Part shown: piece by piece, positions 1 to 7,151 of the stretch
How positions within the stretch are numbered: the first letter of the stretch is position 1
How the letters are laid out: every line of letters starts with the position of its first letter
Source: Mesorhizobium sp. B2-3-12
Lineage (GTDB): Bacteria > Pseudomonadota > Alphaproteobacteria > Rhizobiales > Rhizobiaceae
Assembly (NCBI RefSeq): GCF_006442205.1
Contig: NZ_VFVR01000013.1
Span: 42,932-106,931, forward strand
Length of the DNA: 64,000 nucleotides
Reading direction: 5' to 3'
Notes under the pieces: model-generated
What the model was told of the DNA's origin: nothing
The model's database searches: none
Seen by the model: the letters and a program-made list of their open reading frames with translations, nothing else
Position numbers and translations under genes: made by a program

Positions 1-2
1 AC

Positions 3-809
3 GACCTGGTCCAGGCGGCGACAGGCATCATGCTTCGGTTTGGAGGATCGATGCGGACGCCGGAAGAACATGCCCATGTCGGCACCATCGATGTCATGTG
101 CGGCTTTGGCGCCGCTCTCGGCGTGGCTGCCGCGCTTTTCCAGAAATCCGCAACTGGCGTCGTCGGCCGGCCACGCACGTCGCTGTCGGCGCTGACAGGG
201 CTGGCGCAAATCCCCTTCTGCTACGACTATGAGGGCCGTCGACCATTCGATGAACCGGCGGGCCGCGAAACAAAAGGTTTTGACGCGTTGTCCCGGCTTT
301 ACGAAACTGCGTCCGGTGGTTCGATCCTGCTATGTGCGTCGGACGCCGACTTGCCGCGCTTCGAGACGGTAGAGGGATTGGCGGGGCTGGCTTCGATACC
401 GAAGCCCGACCGGGTGACCCATCTGGCCAAGATATTCATGACCGAACCGGCCGAGATTTGGCAACAGCGCCTTGTCGACGCTGATATCGGTGCATCGCCT
501 TGCGAGAACATCGAGACGATCCGGAGCCGGAACGCAAGGATGGCGGACGGTTGGCCTGGCACCCAATATGGCAGTTACTCGTTCTCCGTCTTCCCAGATC
601 ACCCGAGCGGTCACATGGTGACCCAACTTGATCCTTTCGCCGTCCGGCCCAGTGAGGGAAAGGTCCATGCTCTTGCGTCGGCCGAGAAATACGGCGCCTC
701 GACACGCGCCGTTCTCGCCGCCGTCGGCTATGACGATGCTGACATCGACAGAATGCTGAAGTCGGGTGCCGCCAGTGTCTCCTGGAGCAGAGCCTATTTG
801 CCAGGCTGA
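3..809 (+). CDS. CoA-transferase family III (CaiB/BaiF), 3' part
   Basis: The reading frame is open at the window edge, so the start lies upstream. The first visible residues (DLVQAATGIMLRFG) match the segment of CaiB/BaiF class III CoA-transferases just after the catalytic Asp, and GTIDVMCGFGAALGVAAAL continues the fold. Family members move CoA between acyl donors and carboxylic acid acceptors in the cytoplasm. About 268 residues are visible, roughly the C-terminal half or two thirds of a typical 400-800 residue enzyme; the C-terminal part (GYDDADIDRMLKSGA) is the usual family ending. Substrate cannot be told. Methionines at 30 and 51 are internal, not starts. The downstream gene is on the other strand. 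Confidence 0.75.
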   Translation, partial: DLVQAATGIMLRFGGSMRTPEEHAHVGTIDVMCGFGAALGVAAALFQKSATGVVGRPRTSLSALTGLAQIPFCYDYEGRRPFDEPAGRETKGFDALSRLYETASGGSILLCASDADLPRFETVEGLAGLASIPKPDRVTHLAKIFMTEPAEIWQQRLVDADIGASPCENIETIRSRNARMADGWPGTQYGSYSFSVFPDHPSGHMVTQLDPFAVRPSEGKVHALASAEKYGASTRAVLAAVGYDDADIDRMLKSGAASVSWSRAYLPG

Positions 810-872
810 GAACAGACGCCAATGGCTCAAATCCCAAGGCGGCGTGGTTCGCCGCCCTGGATCTCGATCCAT

Positions 873-1703
873 TCAGAAAATCGCGTTCGTGATCGCCTTG
901 ACCGGACCGAGCAGGACCGATCCGTCCGGCACGCCCGAGTCGATCGGAATGGCCTTGTGGTTCGCCGTCGCGGCCGCCACCATCGGCTGGCTGGCATCGC
1001 TGGTCACGATGACCGGGCTTTTCGACGGCACGCGGTCGTAGAGATCGATGATGTCCTGGTTCATCAGCCGCACGCAGCCCGACGACACCGACTTGCCGAT
1101 CGAACGCCATTCCGGCGAGCCGTGCAGGCGGTAGAGCGTGTCGACATTGCCCTGGAACAGGTAGAGCGCACGCGCGCCGAGCGGGTTCTTCAAGCCGCCG
1201 GGCATGCCCCCATTGTCGGCGCTGTACTGCTTCAGTTCGGGCTGGCGGGCGATCATCTCATCCGGCGGCGTCCATTTCGGCCATTTCTGCTTCCACTGGA
1301 CGACGGCATCGCCCGACCATTCGAAGCCGGCGCGGCCGAGGCCGACACCATAGCGGATGGCCTGGCCGCCCGGGCGAACCAGATAGAGGAAGTGGCCGGT
1401 CGTATCGACGACGATGGTTCCGGGCTTCTGCCCGGTCGGGTCAGGCACGATCTGGCGCAGGAACTGCGGATCGATCCTGTCGACCGGGATGGCCGGCAGA
1501 TCGAAGCCGCCATCGTTGACCGCCGCGTACATCGACGCATAGTCGGAGAGTGGCGGCTCCACGTAGGTTGGTGGCGGCGGCTCGGCTGGCCCAGGTCCGG
1601 TGGTGGTGCATGCGGAAACCGCGATCGAGGCGGCGCCCAGGGCTGCGGCATTGAGGAAGCCGCGACGGCTCAGGCGATGGGATTCGATTTCGGTTATGGA
1701 CAT
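873..1703 (-). CDS. L,D-transpeptidase (YkuD/ErfK family), Tat-type lipoprotein
   Basis: A 276-residue periplasmic L,D-transpeptidase expected to make 3-3 crosslinks in peptidoglycan or attach proteins to it. The N terminus has a twin-arginine signal (LSRRGFLNAA, residues 11-20) followed by AVSAC, which could act as a lipobox with Cys32, so the protein may be a Tat-exported lipoprotein. A Pro-rich linker follows. The YkuD catalytic block is complete: HGS, then SVSSGCVRLMNQD, giving the conserved His and the nucleophilic Cys in the S-x-G-C motif. Length fits the alphaproteobacterial family. It is a single gene with divergent or opposed neighbours. The broad family is certain; the specific reaction is inferred. 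Confidence 0.9.
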   Translation of the reverse strand: MSITEIESHRLSRRGFLNAAALGAASIAVSACTTTGPGPAEPPPPTYVEPPLSDYASMYAAVNDGGFDLPAIPVDRIDPQFLRQIVPDPTGQKPGTIVVDTTGHFLYLVRPGGQAIRYGVGLGRAGFEWSGDAVVQWKQKWPKWTPPDEMIARQPELKQYSADNGGMPGGLKNPLGARALYLFQGNVDTLYRLHGSPEWRSIGKSVSSGCVRLMNQDIIDLYDRVPSKSPVIVTSDASQPMVAAATANHKAIPIDSGVPDGSVLLGPVKAITNAIF

Positions 1704-1849
1704 GGCTGCCTTCTTTAGGACTCAAATCGCAACAAAGCGTGAATACACCGACCGCTGTCGCGGGTGTCGAACAACACCTGGGGCGATAGGCGGTTCCGAT
1801 TCTGGCCCGAACGTGGACAAACAAAGGCGAAGCTGTGACTGCGCCGCCA

Positions 1850-1869
1850 CTGTGGCCCTTGGGCCACAG
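1850..1869. other. 9-bp inverted repeat
   Basis: CTGTGGCCC and GGGCCACAG are separated by TT in the gap between the dehalogenase stop and the transpeptidase start. On the minus strand it lies just after the dehalogenase gene. There is no T run, so an intrinsic terminator is doubtful; it could stabilise the 3' end or bind a protein. Confidence 0.4.
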
Positions 1870-1874
1870 GTCCG

Positions 1875-2537
1875 CTAGCCACCGGATACCAAGGCGTCCA
1901 GCGACGGCAGGATCAGGGCAGGTGGCAGGTCCCGGTATTCTTCCGGCTGGTTGGAGCGGTTGATCCAAACCGTGCGGAAGCCGAATTTCGTGGCGCCGGC
2001 TATGTCCCAGCGATTGGAGGACTGGAAGGAAACCGCGCCGGGATAGAGCCGCCAGCCGGTGGCGACCATGTCGTACACAACAGGGTCGGTCTTGAAGCGC
2101 CGCACCGCATCGACCGAATAAACGTCGTCCAGAACATGGTCGAGCGCCGCGGACTTGACGGCCGCCTCCAGCATTTCGGGCGATCCGTTGGAGAGGATCG
2201 CCAGTCTCGCGCCCGAAGCCTTCAGCGCCTTCAGCACGGCCGGCACTTCGGGGTAACAATCCAGCCTCCAATAGGCTTCCAGCAGCTTTGCCTTCAGGCT
2301 CGGGTCGGCCGAAGGGACCTTGCGCAAGGCGAAGTCCAGCGCCTGTTCCGTCAACTGCCAGAAATCGGCATAGGCGCCCATGAGCGTGCGCACCCAGGAA
2401 TATTCGAGCTGCTTGGCGCGCCAGATTTCGGACAGGAGCTGGCCGTCCGGGCCGATCGCGTCCGCGTGGCGGCGCACGGCCGCGTGCACGTCGAACAGCG
2501 TGCCATAGGCGTCGAAAACATAGGCGGCGTATTGCAT
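1875..2537 (-). CDS. Haloacid dehalogenase, type II (HAD superfamily)
   Basis: A 220-residue cytoplasmic HAD hydrolase of the (S)-2-haloacid dehalogenase subfamily. Motif I is FDAYGTLFDV with the nucleophile Asp9, motif II is ILSNGSPEML, and the C-terminal motif SSNRWDIAGATKFGF resembles the type II signature around the second acidic site. The start at 2537 (MQYAAYVFDAYG) places motif I at the usual distance from the N terminus; a longer open frame upstream would add about 110 residues with no HAD similarity. The true substrate may be a 2-haloacid or a phosphate ester; the sequence alone does not decide. It points away from the aminotransferase gene, sharing a 155-bp divergent promoter region. 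Confidence 0.87.
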   Translation of the reverse strand: MQYAAYVFDAYGTLFDVHAAVRRHADAIGPDGQLLSEIWRAKQLEYSWVRTLMGAYADFWQLTEQALDFALRKVPSADPSLKAKLLEAYWRLDCYPEVPAVLKALKASGARLAILSNGSPEMLEAAVKSAALDHVLDDVYSVDAVRRFKTDPVVYDMVATGWRLYPGAVSFQSSNRWDIAGATKFGFRTVWINRSNQPEEYRDLPPALILPSLDALVSGG

Positions 2538-2692
2538 GGCAACAGTTTTGAGGCGAGCCGGGACAAGGTGCAAGTCTTGATTGCATCGCACCGGCGCTGG
2601 CCTCAACAAAACTCCCCGATGCTGGTTGACGGCAGCGGCCAAAGCGTCATCCAATGTTGTCACACTAGATTTGAACGGAACAGGAAAACGCG

Positions 2693-3571
2693 ATGACACT
2701 GGCGGCAGCGGCGCAATCCGCGACATGGACTTTCGTCGATGGCGATTGGTACGAAGGCAATGTCGCCATTCTGGGGCCGCGCAGCCACGCCATGTGGCTC
2801 GGCACCAGCGTGTTCGACGGGGCGCGCTGGTTCGAGGGCGTGGCGCCGGATCTCGAACTTCATGCCGCACGCGTCAATGCCTCGGCGATCGCGCTCGGTC
2901 TCGCGCCGAACATGACGCCCGAGCAGATCGTCGGGCTGACCTGGGACGGATTGAAGAAATTCGACGGCAAGACGGCGGTCTATATCAGGCCGATGTACTG
3001 GGCCGAGCATGGCGGCTACATGGGCGTGCCGGCAGATCCGGCCTCGACGCGATTTTGCCTGTGCCTCTATGAATCGCCAATGATCTCGCCGACCGGCTTT
3101 TCGGTGACAGTGTCGCCGTTCCGGCGCCCTACCATCGAGACCATGCCGACCAACGCCAAGGCCGGCTGCCTCTATCCCAACAATGGCCGCGCCATTGTCG
3201 AAGCCAAAATGCGCGGCTTCGACAATGCGCTTGTGCTGGACATGCTGGGCAATGTCGCGGAGACCGGAACCTCCAACATCTTCCTGGTCAAGGACGGCCA
3301 TGTGCTGACGCCGGCCCCCAATGGAACCTTCCTGTCCGGCATCACCCGCTCGCGCACCATGACGCTGCTTGGCGAATATGGGTTCAGGACGACCGAAAAG
3401 ACGCTGTCGGTGCGGGATTTCCTCGAAGCCGACGAGATCTTCTCGACCGGCAACCACTCCAAGGTCGTGCCGGTCACCCGCATCGAGGACCGCGACCTGC
3501 AACCCGGTCCGGTGGCCAAGAAGGCACGCGAACTCTATTGGGATTGGGCCCATTCGACCTCGGCCGGCTGA
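2693..3571 (+). CDS. Branched-chain aminotransferase-like, class IV PLP enzyme
   Basis: A 292-residue fold-type IV PLP aminotransferase. Conserved features are the N-terminal GTSVFDGARWFEG segment, the PLP lysine at about residue 156 in PTNAKAGCLYPNN, and the Glu-containing LGNVAETGTSNIFLVK block that holds the pyridine nitrogen. It ends with a normal class IV domain (STGNHSKVVPVTRIEDR). Members convert branched-chain amino acids and 2-oxoacids; related D-amino acid aminotransferases and aminodeoxychorismate lyases share the fold, so specificity is uncertain. Length agrees with rhizobial genes annotated as branched-chain aminotransferase. It is monocistronic. A GC-rich hairpin without a T run follows the stop (about 3576-3599). 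Confidence 0.83.
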   Translation: MTLAAAAQSATWTFVDGDWYEGNVAILGPRSHAMWLGTSVFDGARWFEGVAPDLELHAARVNASAIALGLAPNMTPEQIVGLTWDGLKKFDGKTAVYIRPMYWAEHGGYMGVPADPASTRFCLCLYESPMISPTGFSVTVSPFRRPTIETMPTNAKAGCLYPNNGRAIVEAKMRGFDNALVLDMLGNVAETGTSNIFLVKDGHVLTPAPNGTFLSGITRSRTMTLLGEYGFRTTEKTLSVRDFLEADEIFSTGNHSKVVPVTRIEDRDLQPGPVAKKARELYWDWAHSTSAG

Positions 3572-3705
3572 CATGCCGGTCCGGCCTTTCGGCCACCGGG
3601 CAGTTGGTCGCAGGAAAAGCGTGTGACAGTTCTCGGGAACCCGCTTAGAAAGGGGCCGGCGCTTCACTTCCGGAGTTGTTCCAGCTCAATCCCGACCTAT
3701 CTTAC

Positions 3706-3723
3706 TCCGGTATCCACACCGGA
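3706..3723. other. Inverted repeat in the sodB leader
   Basis: TCCGGT and ACCGGA flank a 6-nt spacer (ATCCAC) about 24 bp before the sodB ATG. It may form a small hairpin in the mRNA leader next to the GAGGGAG ribosome binding site, or be a regulator half-site pair. No known box is recognised. Confidence 0.35.
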
Positions 3724-3746
3724 CTTTCCACGAGGGAGTACTACCC

Positions 3747-4343
3747 ATGGCTTTCGAATTGCCCGCTCTGCCCTACGACTATGAGGCCCTGCAGCCCTAT
3801 ATGTCGAAAGAGACGCTGGAGTATCATCACGACAAGCATCACAAGGCCTATGTCGACAATGGCAACAAGCTCGCCGCCGAAGCCGGCCTTGGCGATCTTT
3901 CGGTCGAAGAGGTGGTCAAGCAGTCGTTCGGCAAGAATGCCGGCCTCTTCAACAATGCCGCCCAGCACTACAACCATATCCATTTCTGGAAGTGGATGAA
4001 AAAGGGCGGCGGCGGCAACAAGCTCCCCGGCGCGCTGCAGAAGGCATTCGACAGCGATCTCGGCGGCTACGACAAGTTCAAGGCTGATTTCATCGCCGCC
4101 GGCACGACGCAGTTCGGTTCGGGCTGGGCCTGGGTTTCGGTCAAGGATGGCAAGCTGGCCATCTCCAAGACCCCGAACGGCGAAAACCCGCTCGTTCATG
4201 GCGCCTCGCCGATCCTCGGCGTCGACGTCTGGGAACACTCCTACTACATCGACTACCGCAACGCCCGGCCGAAATATCTCGAGGCCTTCGTCGACAGCCT
4301 GATCAACTGGGATCACGTGCTCGAACTCTACGAAAAAGCCTGA
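3747..4343 (+). CDS. sodB: Superoxide dismutase, Fe type
   Basis: A 198-residue Fe/Mn-family superoxide dismutase that turns superoxide into oxygen and hydrogen peroxide in the cytoplasm. Metal ligands are visible: His27 in YHHDKHHKAY, His77 in AAQHYNHIHFW, and the Asp and His of DVWEHSYYIDY. Gln73 in AAQ is placed as in iron-dependent enzymes, whereas Mn enzymes put the active-site Gln in the C-terminal domain, so Fe is favoured. There is no signal peptide. Start ATG is preceded by a good ribosome binding site (GAGGGAG). It is monocistronic, bounded by a strong terminator. Confidence 0.96.
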   Translation: MAFELPALPYDYEALQPYMSKETLEYHHDKHHKAYVDNGNKLAAEAGLGDLSVEEVVKQSFGKNAGLFNNAAQHYNHIHFWKWMKKGGGGNKLPGALQKAFDSDLGGYDKFKADFIAAGTTQFGSGWAWVSVKDGKLAISKTPNGENPLVHGASPILGVDVWEHSYYIDYRNARPKYLEAFVDSLINWDHVLELYEKA

Positions 4344-4351
4344 TTGCCTCT

Positions 4352-4385
4352 AGAAAAGCCCCGCATGCGGGGCTTTTCTTTTTCA
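4352..4385 (+). terminator. Intrinsic terminator of sodB
   Basis: A perfect 28-bp palindrome (half-site AGAAAAGCCCCGCA) is centred 22 bp after the sodB stop and followed by a run of five T. Its A-rich 5' arm means it could also act on the opposite strand. Confidence 0.9.
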
Positions 4386-4497
4386 GCACCGAACCAACCC
4401 AAGGTCATACGAAATTCACGCGGGGAGAAGGGAATATTCCTTCCGTCGCATCCGTTAACGTACTGTCCTGAAATGCCTTCATCACGGAGCCAAATGA

Positions 4498-4935
4498 ATG
4501 AGAAAGCTTGTCATCGCCATCTCCATGCTCGCACTCGCGGCGTCGGCGGCCTTTGCCGATCCGATCCTCGACCGGCAGGCTCTGATGAAGGAACGGGGAA
4601 AGATCGTCGGCGGCCTGTCGAAAGTGGCCAAGGGCGAGGAGCCCTTTGATGCCGCCGCGGTGCTGACGCAACTGCAGGCGCTGCAGGCGAATGCCGAGAA
4701 ATTCGACGTCGAGGCCTTGTTCCCGAAGGGCAGCGATACGGGCGACACCACGGCGGCGCCAAAGATCTGGGAAGACATGGCCGGCTTCAAGGCGGCCGAG
4801 GACAAGTACCTCGCCGACGTCAAGGCCGCGGTCGCCGCCGCTCCCGCCGATGCAGACGCGCTGAAGACGCAGATCGGCACTATCGGCTCGGATTGCGGCA
4901 CCTGCCACCAGGGCTACAGGGTCAAGAAGGGCTGA
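4498..4935 (+). CDS. Cytochrome c-556 / cytochrome c' family protein
   Basis: A 145-residue periplasmic mono-heme cytochrome. A cleavable signal peptide is clear (residues 1-20, LALAASAAFA followed by DP). The mature part is a predicted four-helix bundle beginning LDRQALMKERGKIVGG, as in cytochrome c'. The heme site is at the very C terminus, CGTCHQGYR, typical for the family. A Met in the first helix (LMKER) could be the sixth ligand as in c-556, while cytochrome c' itself is five-coordinate. The next gene, a diheme cytochrome, begins 9 bp later in the same direction, so the two are surely co-transcribed and probably exchange electrons. Confidence 0.88.
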   Translation: MRKLVIAISMLALAASAAFADPILDRQALMKERGKIVGGLSKVAKGEEPFDAAAVLTQLQALQANAEKFDVEALFPKGSDTGDTTAAPKIWEDMAGFKAAEDKYLADVKAAVAAAPADADALKTQIGTIGSDCGTCHQGYRVKKG

Positions 4936-4944
4936 TCGCCAGAA

Positions 4945-5895
4945 ATGGCCTGGCTGAGGAAGCTCGTCGGCGCCGCCCTCGTTGTGGGCGTCGCCGGCGC
5001 GGCCGCCGGTTGGCTGCTGTCGGCGCCGGTCAGGCTCGATGCGGCGACCCTGGCGCAACTCGGCCCCGGCGACGCCAGCCGGGGCAAGCGCATTTTCTAC
5101 GCAGGCGGCTGCACCTCCTGCCACGCGAAGCCCGGGTCGCAGGGCGACGCACGGCTTGAACTGGTGGGTGGCCTCGAACTCAAGACGCCGTTCGGCACCT
5201 TCGTTCCGCCCAACATCTCGCAAGATCCCAAGGATGGCATCGGGGCGTGGTCGGTCGAGGATCTCGCCAACGCGATGCTGAAGGGCGTATCGCCGTCGGG
5301 CCGTCATTTCTATCCGGCGTTTCCCTACGCGTCCTACGCGCGCATGAAACCGTCCGACATTGCCGACCTATATGCCTTCCTCAAGACATTGCCCGCCGTC
5401 GCTGGCAAACCGCCGGGCAATTCGCTGGCGTTCCCGTTCAACATCCGGCGCGGCATTGGGCTGTGGAAGCGGCTCTATCTCCGCGACCAGCCGGTCATTC
5501 CCCTGCCTGACGGCACGCCCGAGCCCGTAATGGCAGGCCGCTACCTGGTCGAAGGACCGGGCCATTGCGGCGAATGCCACACGCCGCGCGATTTCGCGGG
5601 CGGCACCAGGAAAGGCGAATGGCTTGCCGGCGCCGTGGCCGCCGAGGGCTCGGGCGTCGTGCCGAACATCACTTCGGGCGAGGGGGGGATCGGCACTTGG
5701 TCGGCATCCGATATCGCCAACTACCTCGAAACCGGCTTCACGCCGGATTTCGATTCCGTCGGCGGCGCCATGGTCGACGTTCAGCGCAACATGGCCGAAC
5801 TGACGGCGGACGACCGCACGGCGATCGCCGCCTACCTCAAGGCGATACCGCCGCATCCCAACGGCTATCCGGCGCGCCAGAAAAGCACGAAATAG
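4945..5895 (+). CDS. Diheme cytochrome c, membrane-anchored
   Basis: A 316-residue protein with one N-terminal hydrophobic segment (about residues 7-25) and two heme c domains. The heme motifs are CTSCH near residue 53 and CGECH near residue 210; downstream Met-containing segments (AMLKGVSPSGRHFYPAFPY and the second-domain equivalent) supply likely axial ligands. The architecture resembles the cytochrome subunits of membrane alcohol and sugar dehydrogenases, reduced from three hemes to two, but no dehydrogenase subunit is encoded nearby. It starts 9 bp after the c-556 gene, suggesting a two-gene electron carrier operon. Heme attachment would need the Ccm system, four genes of which lie near 33-36 kb. 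Confidence 0.88.
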   Translation: MAWLRKLVGAALVVGVAGAAAGWLLSAPVRLDAATLAQLGPGDASRGKRIFYAGGCTSCHAKPGSQGDARLELVGGLELKTPFGTFVPPNISQDPKDGIGAWSVEDLANAMLKGVSPSGRHFYPAFPYASYARMKPSDIADLYAFLKTLPAVAGKPPGNSLAFPFNIRRGIGLWKRLYLRDQPVIPLPDGTPEPVMAGRYLVEGPGHCGECHTPRDFAGGTRKGEWLAGAVAAEGSGVVPNITSGEGGIGTWSASDIANYLETGFTPDFDSVGGAMVDVQRNMAELTADDRTAIAAYLKAIPPHPNGYPARQKSTK

Positions 5896-5896
5896 G

Positions 5897-5940
5897 GCAA
5901 TTCAAGGAAAAGTGTGAAACGTTTTTCCGTCCGGAATTGC
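5897..5940. repeat. Palindromic intergenic repeat-like element
   Basis: Nested inverted repeats GCAATTC/GAATTGC and GGAAAA/TTTTCC with a GTGTGAAACG core lie between the cytochrome stop and the convergent SET-domain gene. From memory, very similar GTGTGAA...TTTTCCGTCCGGAATTGCG elements occur repeatedly in Mesorhizobium intergenic DNA. Only this one copy was found in the window, so repeat status rests on recall. It could end both converging transcripts. Confidence 0.45.
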
Positions 5941-5966
5941 GCCAAAACAAAGAGTCAATCTTCGCA

Positions 5967-6356
5967 CTACAGGTGGCGATCGCCGAGGAAATCGAAGCCT
6001 GTTTCGAAGAAATGATTGTAATTGCAGGTCAACTCTTCGCCTGGGGCGATGTCGCGCAAGGCATAGGTTTCCTCGGGCGATGAAACATCGCAATTCGGCT
6101 CGTCGTCATGGTTCATGTAGCGAGCGTCATCGGCTTCGAAGACGATATAGGCCGGATCGCGCCGGTCGGGGTAGGAATAGCGGTCGAGATAGTTCTTCAC
6201 CGGCCCGGTCTCGCCCTCATAGGTCTCGACGTCGATGATGCGGTCGAACCGGGGGTCGAGCTTCCAGACCAGCGTCCCCTTGGGGATGTGGTTCTTGGCA
6301 AACACACCAATGCCCTGGATCGGGGATTTGTCGAGATAGACGTCGACGAGCAGCAT
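5967..6356 (-). CDS. SET domain-containing protein
   Basis: A 129-residue protein that is essentially a bare SET domain, the fold of lysine methyltransferases. Visible signatures are the N-terminal GIGVFAKNHIPKGTLVW strand-turn, the Asn-His motif YMNHDDEPNC (the S-adenosylmethionine site), and the terminal IAPGEELTCNYNHF with the active-site Tyr. It lacks pre- and post-SET cysteine clusters. Small bacterial SET proteins are widespread in rhizobia, with targets mostly unknown. The gene stands alone, convergent with the cytochrome gene across the palindromic element. Substrate methylation is an inference from the fold. Confidence 0.85.
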   Translation of the reverse strand: MLLVDVYLDKSPIQGIGVFAKNHIPKGTLVWKLDPRFDRIIDVETYEGETGPVKNYLDRYSYPDRRDPAYIVFEADDARYMNHDDEPNCDVSSPEETYALRDIAPGEELTCNYNHFFETGFDFLGDRHL

Positions 6357-6505
6357 AATGGACCCTTGTGCAAGTGCGGGCTCGCGCCCAGGAAAATCGT
6401 GCCTTGGGTAGCGCGCGAGCGGCGCGATTGCGAGCGGAAATGAACCGCGCGGAAGTCAAAAAGTCATGATCATCACGCCTGTCGGCGGATGTTTGCTGTC
6501 TGGCG

Positions 6506-7132
6506 TCAGCGCTGTTGCAAGGCGAGGCGGACACCCAGGGCGCAGTAGATACCGCCGACAACCTTGCCTTGCCATTTCAGCACTGTCGGATTTCGGCGCA
6601 GGAAACCGCCGAGCCGCCCTGCGCTGACGGCAAACACGACCGTGCTGAAAAGCCCCAGCATGACGAAGATGATCCCCAATACGGCCAGCTGAACCATCGC
6701 CGATCCGTTTTCGGGACGCACGAACTGAGGCAGGAAAGCCAGGAAGAAAAGCGCGGTCTTGGGGTTGAGCACCTCGGTCAGGACAACCTGTCGAAACGCC
6801 GTGCCGGCCGATATCGCAAGCGCGCCAGCGGTCGGATCGGTCGGTGCTTTCTCGATGATGGCGCGAATGCCGAGGTAAACGAGGTAGGCCGCGCCGATAT
6901 ATTTCACGATGCCGAACAGCGTCGCCGACGTGGCGATGATCGCCGAGATGCCGACCATCGCCATCACGGTGTGGAACACATCGCCGGCCGCGATCCCGGC
7001 GCCGGTGGCGATCCCGACCCTCGTTCCCGAACTCGTCGCGCGGGCGATCGTCAACAGCGTGGCCGGACCCGGAATGAAGACAAAACCCAACACAACCGCG
7101 ATGTAGGCTATCGCTGTGGATAGATCGATCAT
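6506..7132 (-). CDS. LysE family amino acid exporter
   Basis: A 208-residue inner-membrane protein with about six hydrophobic helices, the RhtB/LysE exporter family. The N-terminal signature GFVFIPGPATLLTIAR followed by GTRVGIATGAGIAAGD is diagnostic, as is the central EVLNPKTALFFLAFLPQFV segment. Such proteins export amino acids or related metabolites by exchange with protons; the substrate cannot be read from sequence. The oligopeptidase B gene on the same strand ends 19 bp before this gene starts, so both may be transcribed together, with the protease first. Confidence 0.92.
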   Translation of the reverse strand: MIDLSTAIAYIAVVLGFVFIPGPATLLTIARATSSGTRVGIATGAGIAAGDVFHTVMAMVGISAIIATSATLFGIVKYIGAAYLVYLGIRAIIEKAPTDPTAGALAISAGTAFRQVVLTEVLNPKTALFFLAFLPQFVRPENGSAMVQLAVLGIIFVMLGLFSTVVFAVSAGRLGGFLRRNPTVLKWQGKVVGGIYCALGVRLALQQR

Positions 7133-7151
7133 CGCGGCGTTCCTCCGTAAG

